A program made the position numbers and the translations under genes. From contig JBLHHI010000003.1 in NCBI GenBank assembly GCA_047614125.1, positions 1 to 57,130 of the forward strand: a stretch of DNA of 57,130 bases. Direction: 5' to 3'. The stretch comes from JBLHHI01 sp047614125 (lineage in GTDB: Bacteria > Bacteroidota > Bacteroidia > NS11-12g > UBA9320). Below the pieces are notes generated by a model. The model did not search any database. It saw only the letters and a program-made list of their open reading frames with translations, and had not been told where the DNA came from. Of the stretch, positions 53,128 to 57,130 are shown in pieces; positions within the stretch are counted from its first letter, which is position 1, and each line of letters opens with the position of its first letter.

Positions 53128-53751
53128 TTAAAAATCGGGAGTAATTGTAACTGTGCTTTGTCGAAAGTATCTGCCAATCCTGACTTGCCAAAGTGTAATC
53201 CACCCTTGCCCAACAGGATCGCCTTTTTCAACCACATTAAACTCCATGCCGTTTACGAAGGCGGTGTTGAGCTGCCAATTTTTGCCCAAGGGAAAGGCAT
53301 AGCCAATCTCAAATGTTGGTTGAAGCACTACAATTTGTGTTGAACCTTTGTTAATGGTTTGAGAAGAATCAATCCAATCTACCTTCATATTCCACCAATC
53401 CAGTCGGCTACCTAAATAAAAACCAGAACATTCTTGTTTAAAATAATAGCGATATCCAAGAGATATGCCTATCCCTCCACCCTTTTCATCGTCATTGTAA
53501 CCAGAAAAATCTTTTCGTTTGGTTTGATTATAACCTATGCGCTGATTAAATGCATGATGAAGAAATGAAATTTCATATTCAGCGGCTAAAATATTACCAG
53601 CCGGATAAAAATTGTATTCCAAACCCATTTGTATTTTAGTCCATCTTTTGAATACTTGACCTGAAACGGTATTGAACATGAAAAGAAATATAAATAAAAC
53701 GATAAGTTGATAGGTAAAAGGGTAAATCTTTTTGGGTGCGAATGGAGCCAT
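53128..53751 (-). CDS. Outer-membrane-type barrel protein, first gene of the polyketide operon
   Basis: 207 residues. An extended signal peptide (YQLIVLFIFLFMFNTVSGQ) precedes strands with alternating hydrophobic residues: KIQMGLEYNFYPAGNILAAE, GIGISLGYRYYFKQECSGF, LQPTFEIGYAFPLGKNWQLN. No known family name. ATG 53751 is set by the TACTTTTG box (53764-53757) five bases upstream; longer frames run through that promoter. It is probably the first gene of the minus-strand operon, 11 bases before UbiA, and divergent from cysS. Confidence 0.75.
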   Translation of the reverse strand: MAPFAPKKIYPFTYQLIVLFIFLFMFNTVSGQVFKRWTKIQMGLEYNFYPAGNILAAEYEISFLHHAFNQRIGYNQTKRKDFSGYNDDEKGGGIGISLGYRYYFKQECSGFYLGSRLDWWNMKVDWIDSSQTINKGSTQIVVLQPTFEIGYAFPLGKNWQLNTAFVNGMEFNVVEKGDPVGQGWITLWQVRIGRYFRQSTVTITPDF

Positions 53752-53756
53752 CACTT

Positions 53757-53857
53757 CAAAAGTAAGCCAATTGTATGTTTGGCTTGGGTAAAAAAGATTA
53801 ATGCTGTTGGAGTGAGCGAACAACATGCCAAGATAAAAGGGGTAATGTCTATTTTTG
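53757..53857. promoter_or_regulatory. Divergent leaderless-type promoters, polyketide operon and cysS
   Basis: Minus strand: TACTTTTG at 53764-53757 and ATG at 53751. Plus strand: TATTTTTG at 53850-53857 and ATG at 53863. Each box is followed by exactly five bases before the start codon. No TTG at -33 for either. Confidence 0.65.
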
Positions 53858-53862
53858 CGACG

Positions 53863-55320
53863 ATGCAAACTCAGCTCCAAGTATATAACACATTATCGGC
53901 TTCATTAGAGCCTTTTGAACCCATCAACCCACCCTTTGTTGGCATGTATGTTTGCGGTCCAACGGTTTACAGCGAGGTGCACATTGGAAATGTACGGACT
54001 TTTACCTCGTTCGACATGATATATCGGTATCTAAAGTTTTTGGGATACAAGGTTCGTTACGTTCGAAATATTACGGATGTGGGTCACTTATTGGATAACG
54101 AAGAGGACCGGATTTCTAAAAAAGCTCGTTTGGAGAACATTGAGCCCATGGAAGTTGTGCAGCGATATACGGTTGATTTTCATACGGTTATGTCGAAGTT
54201 TAATGCCTTGCCTCCCGATATTGAACCCACTGCCACCGGCCACATCATAGAACAAATTGAATTGGTTCAGAAAATTTTGGATACGGGCTTGGCCTACGAA
54301 GCAAACGGCTCTGTGTACTTTGATGTTGAAGCCTACAGCAAAACGGAAAACTACGGGGCCTTGTCTGGAAGAAACTTAGATGACTTGCAGAGCAATACAC
54401 GAGATTTGGAAGGGCAATCCGATAAAAAAAGTCCGTTCGACTTTGCCATTTGGAAGAATGCGGATGAAAGCCACATCATGAAATGGTCATCCCCTTGGGG
54501 CATTGGTTTTCCTGGATGGCATTTAGAATGTTCCGTAATGAGCACCAAATATTTGGGTCAAACTTTTGACATCCATGGAGGTGGAATGGATTTAAAATTT
54601 CCACACCACGAATGTGAAATAGCCCAAAACAAAGCGGGCTATGGACATGAGCCGGTAAAATATTGGTTGCATACAAACATGCTCACCTTCAACGGAAGAA
54701 AGATGGCAAAGAGCGAAGGTACTGGAGTAACGCCCAACGAAATGCTCACCGGGAATCATCCGTTGCTTACTCAGGCCTACAATGCGAGCACCATCCGTTT
54801 TTTTATGTTGCAAGCTCATTATCGCAGCACCTTGGATTTTGGAAACGAAGCCTTGCAAGCAGCCGAAAAAGGATTGAAAAGATTGATGGAGGCTGTTAAA
54901 AATTGTGAAACCCTGCCTGTTGGACTTTTGTCTTCTGTGTCTGTTAGTGATTTAAAATCAAAGCTTTATGAAGCAATGAATGATGATTTCAATACGCCAA
55001 TAGCGGTGGCCCATTTATTTGAATTTGTAAAATGGGTAAACTTGATTAAAGAGGGTACTGAAACCATTACTGAAACGGATTTGGTTGAATTACGAGAACT
55101 GGTTCAAGGGTTCATTTTCGATGTAATGGGCTTGAAAATGGAGGAAGAGGTAGGAGGAAATGAACAGGTTGATGGGCTTATGTCGTTTATACTTTCGTTG
55201 CGCAATGATGCGAAGGCGCGTAAAGATTACGCAACTTCCGATCAAATTCGGGATGAATTAAAGGCCCTGGGCTTTGAGATTAAAGATGGGAAAGACGGCA
55301 CAACGTACGCCAAGAGTTGA
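53863..55320 (+). CDS. cysS: Cysteinyl-tRNA synthetase
   Basis: 485 residues. The class I signatures are HIGN in GPTVYSEVHIGNVRTF (with the zinc Cys in VCGPTVYS) and KMAKSEG for KMSKS, both intact. The zinc site also uses Cys in GWHLECSVM and His-Cys in FPHHECEIAQ. The family length is 460-490. The frame extends upstream with an ATG at 53845, but that start lies before the -7 box at 53850-53857; ATG 53863 (MQTQLQVY) is correct and would be leaderless. It is followed by the M28 peptidase gene starting 11 bases downstream. Confidence 0.96.
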   Translation: MQTQLQVYNTLSASLEPFEPINPPFVGMYVCGPTVYSEVHIGNVRTFTSFDMIYRYLKFLGYKVRYVRNITDVGHLLDNEEDRISKKARLENIEPMEVVQRYTVDFHTVMSKFNALPPDIEPTATGHIIEQIELVQKILDTGLAYEANGSVYFDVEAYSKTENYGALSGRNLDDLQSNTRDLEGQSDKKSPFDFAIWKNADESHIMKWSSPWGIGFPGWHLECSVMSTKYLGQTFDIHGGGMDLKFPHHECEIAQNKAGYGHEPVKYWLHTNMLTFNGRKMAKSEGTGVTPNEMLTGNHPLLTQAYNASTIRFFMLQAHYRSTLDFGNEALQAAEKGLKRLMEAVKNCETLPVGLLSSVSVSDLKSKLYEAMNDDFNTPIAVAHLFEFVKWVNLIKEGTETITETDLVELRELVQGFIFDVMGLKMEEEVGGNEQVDGLMSFILSLRNDAKARKDYATSDQIRDELKALGFEIKDGKDGTTYAKS

Positions 55321-55331
55321 AGGAAGTAACT

Positions 55332-56339
55332 ATGAATTTGAAAATGAAATATTTGACAATACTTGGGTCCATCATTATTTGCGCTTCATTGGTTGCAATG
55401 AGCGGTTGTAAGCCAGATCCATCGGGTAAAGGTGGTGGCAAAAAAGATGTGCCTAAAGTAGATCCCAAAAATACGGTTCAAGTAGAATTTAATGCAGACT
55501 CTGCGTATCGATACGTAGCCGAGCAAGTGGCCTTTGGCCCAAGGGTTCCAGGAACGGCGGCTCACGGACGAACATTGTTTTATTTATTAAAGCAGCTTCA
55601 ACGTTTTACCGATACGGCCTTTATTCAGGCTGGAGATTTAAAGATTAGCACGGGAGCCATCTTACCGGTGAGCAATGTATTTGGACGAATTAATCCCGAA
55701 AATCCGAATCGTTTTGTTTTGGCAGCACATTGGGATACGCGTCCACAATCGGACGAAGATCCATTCATTAATGATAAACCAGCCGATGGTGCCAACGATG
55801 GAGCAAGTGGAGTGGGAGTATTAATAGAGATTGCTCGACAATTGCAGAAGTTAAACCCAACGCTGGGCATAGACATTCTATTTTTTGACCAAGAAGATGG
55901 GGGTTTACGCAGAGGTGCTCCAGACACTTGGTGTGTTGGTTCGCAGTTTTGGGGTGATTGGGCCATTAAGAATCGATATACCAGCATGGGCGGAATTTTG
56001 TTGGACATGGTGGGCGCCAAAGGAGCAACTTTTGGACATGAAGCGCATTCCATCCAATTTAATCAAAGTTTGATGCTCGAAACATGGAGAATTGGCCAAC
56101 AATTGGGGTACGGCGCTTACTTTGTAAATGTAGCAGGGGGTTTGATAACCGATGATCATTACTACATGAATACCTTGGCGGGAGTTAAAATGATCGACAT
56201 TATTCATTACGATTTAAATACGCCAAATAACTTTCCAAGCCACTGGCATAAACAAACCGACAACATGGATGCCATTGATAAGGCCACTCTAAAAGCAGTA
56301 GGTCATACGGTATTGCAGTTGGTTATGAATAAAAATTAA
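55332..56339 (+). CDS. M28-family metallopeptidase / glutaminyl cyclase-like lipoprotein
   Basis: 335 residues with a lipoprotein signal (ICASLVAMSGCKPD). The zinc ligands are His and Asp in AAHWDTRP and DGANDGASG, Glu in FFDQEDGG, Asp in LLDMVGAKG and His in WHKQTDNMD. WGDWAIKN and the DxDxxxxxxxG pattern make this group close to bacterial glutaminyl cyclases (QC) of the M28 clan, which modify N-terminal glutamine of exported proteins after type IX secretion. Either aminopeptidase or QC activity is possible. ATG 55332 is preferred; cysS ends 11 bases before. Confidence 0.92.
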   Translation: MNLKMKYLTILGSIIICASLVAMSGCKPDPSGKGGGKKDVPKVDPKNTVQVEFNADSAYRYVAEQVAFGPRVPGTAAHGRTLFYLLKQLQRFTDTAFIQAGDLKISTGAILPVSNVFGRINPENPNRFVLAAHWDTRPQSDEDPFINDKPADGANDGASGVGVLIEIARQLQKLNPTLGIDILFFDQEDGGLRRGAPDTWCVGSQFWGDWAIKNRYTSMGGILLDMVGAKGATFGHEAHSIQFNQSLMLETWRIGQQLGYGAYFVNVAGGLITDDHYYMNTLAGVKMIDIIHYDLNTPNNFPSHWHKQTDNMDAIDKATLKAVGHTVLQLVMNKN

Positions 56340-56346
56340 GCAGGAA

Positions 56347-56631
56347 TTAATTGCGCTCATCCAAGAGGTACAGGGTTTCGTTTTCTTTTTTCATCAAAAA
56401 TTCTTCCCGCGCATATTTTTCAAGGCTGTTAACATCACTGTTTAAAGATTCGCGCTGATGTTTAAGTTTTTCAATTTCTTCGAGATAAAAGTCCTTTTCG
56501 TTGGATAGGTCTCTAATTTCTTGTCCTAGCCGATATTGATAAATCAGATTATTGCTGTCGAAAAAAACCACCCAAACCAAGGCCGCAACAAAAATGAGTA
56601 AGTACTTATTCTTATAAATAGGTTTTTTCAC
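56347..56631 (-). CDS. Septum formation initiator (FtsB/DivIC-like)
   Basis: 94 residues. One membrane helix (YLLIFVAALVWVVFF) is followed by a leucine-zipper-like coiled coil, RLGQEIRDLSNEKDFYLEEI and onwards to about residue 75, and the EKYAREEFLMKKENETLYLL end typical of DivIC. It bridges to the FtsQ-FtsL divisome complex. The chosen start is GTG 56631 (KKPIYKNKYLL), five bases after a TACTTTCG box (56644-56637); an ATG at 56655 is in frame but lies before that box. It is convergent with the M28 gene, seven bases apart. Confidence 0.85.
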   Translation of the reverse strand: MKKPIYKNKYLLIFVAALVWVVFFDSNNLIYQYRLGQEIRDLSNEKDFYLEEIEKLKHQRESLNSDVNSLEKYAREEFLMKKENETLYLLDERN

Positions 56632-56636
56632 AAATA

Positions 56637-56770
56637 CGAAAGTACAAATTGCCATAGCGAGAACATTTACTTTACCCAAGATATTTATTCGGCATGTTGG
56701 ATGATGTGTCTACATCAATCGCCATCGAACCTGTTTCGAGTTTTGTACTCTTAAATATCAATTAACTTTG
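56637..56770. promoter_or_regulatory. Divergent promoters, FtsB-like gene and secreted protein
   Basis: Minus strand: TACTTTCG (56644-56637) five bases before GTG 56631. Plus strand: TTG (56743-56745), 17 bases, TAACTTTG (56763-56770), giving a leader of about 65 bases to ATG 56838. Confidence 0.55.
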
Positions 56771-56837
56771 TGTGCGAACCCAACCATCTGTTTAAAACGG
56801 TCGTATATACCGATACTTAACGGAAAACACATCATTT

Positions 56838-57130
56838 ATGAAACGATCTTACTCACTTTGCTTGGCGGCTTTCTTACTTCTTTTAAATCTGCAATTACAA
56901 GCGCAAACCAACATTCCGGCTCTGATTACGTCCGATCAAACTTGGGATATTTCTGGTAGTCCGTACCGACTTACTCAAAACGCATACATCGATACGGGTG
57001 TAACCGTTCGAGTAATGCCCGGTGTTCGAATCACTTCAATTAAATGGAACATACGATTGCTAATTGATGGCAATTTTGAAGCCGTTGGCACCAAGGATTC
57101 AATTATTGAATTCGATACCATGCAAATTGC
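56838..57130 (+). CDS. Start of a secreted protein, cut by the window edge
   Basis: The first 97 codons of an open frame that runs off the right edge. A signal peptide (SLCLAAFLLLLNLQLQAQ) is followed by WDISGSPYRLTQNAYIDTGV, VTVRVMPGVRI, then LLIDGNFEAVGTKDSIIEFD. Short repeated beta turns of the type V(x)PGV...LxxxG(x)xxAxGT are the hallmark of right-handed beta-helix repeats in large secreted or cell-surface proteins, often with a type IX secretion tail. The total length and C-terminus are unknown. Confidence 0.8.
   Translation, partial: MKRSYSLCLAAFLLLLNLQLQAQTNIPALITSDQTWDISGSPYRLTQNAYIDTGVTVRVMPGVRITSIKWNIRLLIDGNFEAVGTKDSIIEFDTMQI

Overview
This window looks like chromosomal DNA of a member of the Bacteroidota, most likely Flavobacteriales. 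The grounds are the promoter style (TAnnTTTG -7 boxes, some with a TTG -33 box), weak Shine-Dalgarno signals, frequent TTG starts, family-typical proteins (DUF2851 next to PspC, a DUF6089-like barrel, stand-alone FMN glutamate-synthase domain protein, type III pantothenate kinase, a likely type IX secretion tail) and a zeaxanthin-type carotenoid cluster. I see no rRNA, tRNA, CRISPR array, phage or insertion sequence.

Layout. 1-5.7 kb: housekeeping genes metK, glmS, rsfS, birA, coaX. 5.7-9.3 kb: an envelope run of a barrel protein, a TPR protein, lptC and a small membrane protein, with a 41-43 residue lipoprotein convergent to it. 9.4-13.5 kb: DUF368 carrier-lipid transporter, aroE, an FMN glutamate synthase-like protein and a membrane protein, with overlapping ends. 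13.5-18 kb, minus strand: a small lipoprotein, its broken duplicate, a serine hydrolase and a SulP transporter. 18-22 kb: an SRPBCC protein, a Crp/Fnr regulator and a divergent norC/norB-like pair. 22.3-23.1 kb: gene-free, rich in hairpins and repeats. 23-29.6 kb, minus strand: PspC, DUF2851, pyrF, patatin, a RsmI-like methylase, a Prc protease. 29.9-33.7 kb: an M13 peptidase, DUF3817 and a PrsW-like protease.

33.8-34.8 kb holds the strangest piece of the window: an array of eleven 43-bp palindromic elements with nearly identical ends, organised as four units of about 275-296 bp. The spacers carry degenerate copies of the prsW promoter and start codon. 34.9-42.8 kb: a secreted endonuclease-family protein, a barrel protein and a 1844-residue alpha-2-macroglobulin lipoprotein closed by a strong terminator.

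43-53.8 kb is a pigment and lipid region. hemW is followed by crtI-crtB-hypothetical-crtZ on the plus strand. Converging on it is a tightly overlapping minus-strand operon: barrel protein, UbiA prenyltransferase, type III polyketide synthase, methyltransferase, FAD oxidoreductase, BamA/TamA-like barrel, barrel protein. The four enzymes look like an uncharacterised route to a methylated, oxidised and prenylated phenolic lipid or quinone. The window ends with cysS, an M28 peptidase, an FtsB/DivIC-like protein and the start of a large secreted protein cut by the window edge.

Three broader patterns stand out: six start codons lying only 4-5 bases after a -7 box (leaderless mRNA candidates), an unusual norB-like protein lacking residues expected at the non-haem iron site, and a perfect 12-bp inverted repeat with a T-tract inside the first codons of lptC.
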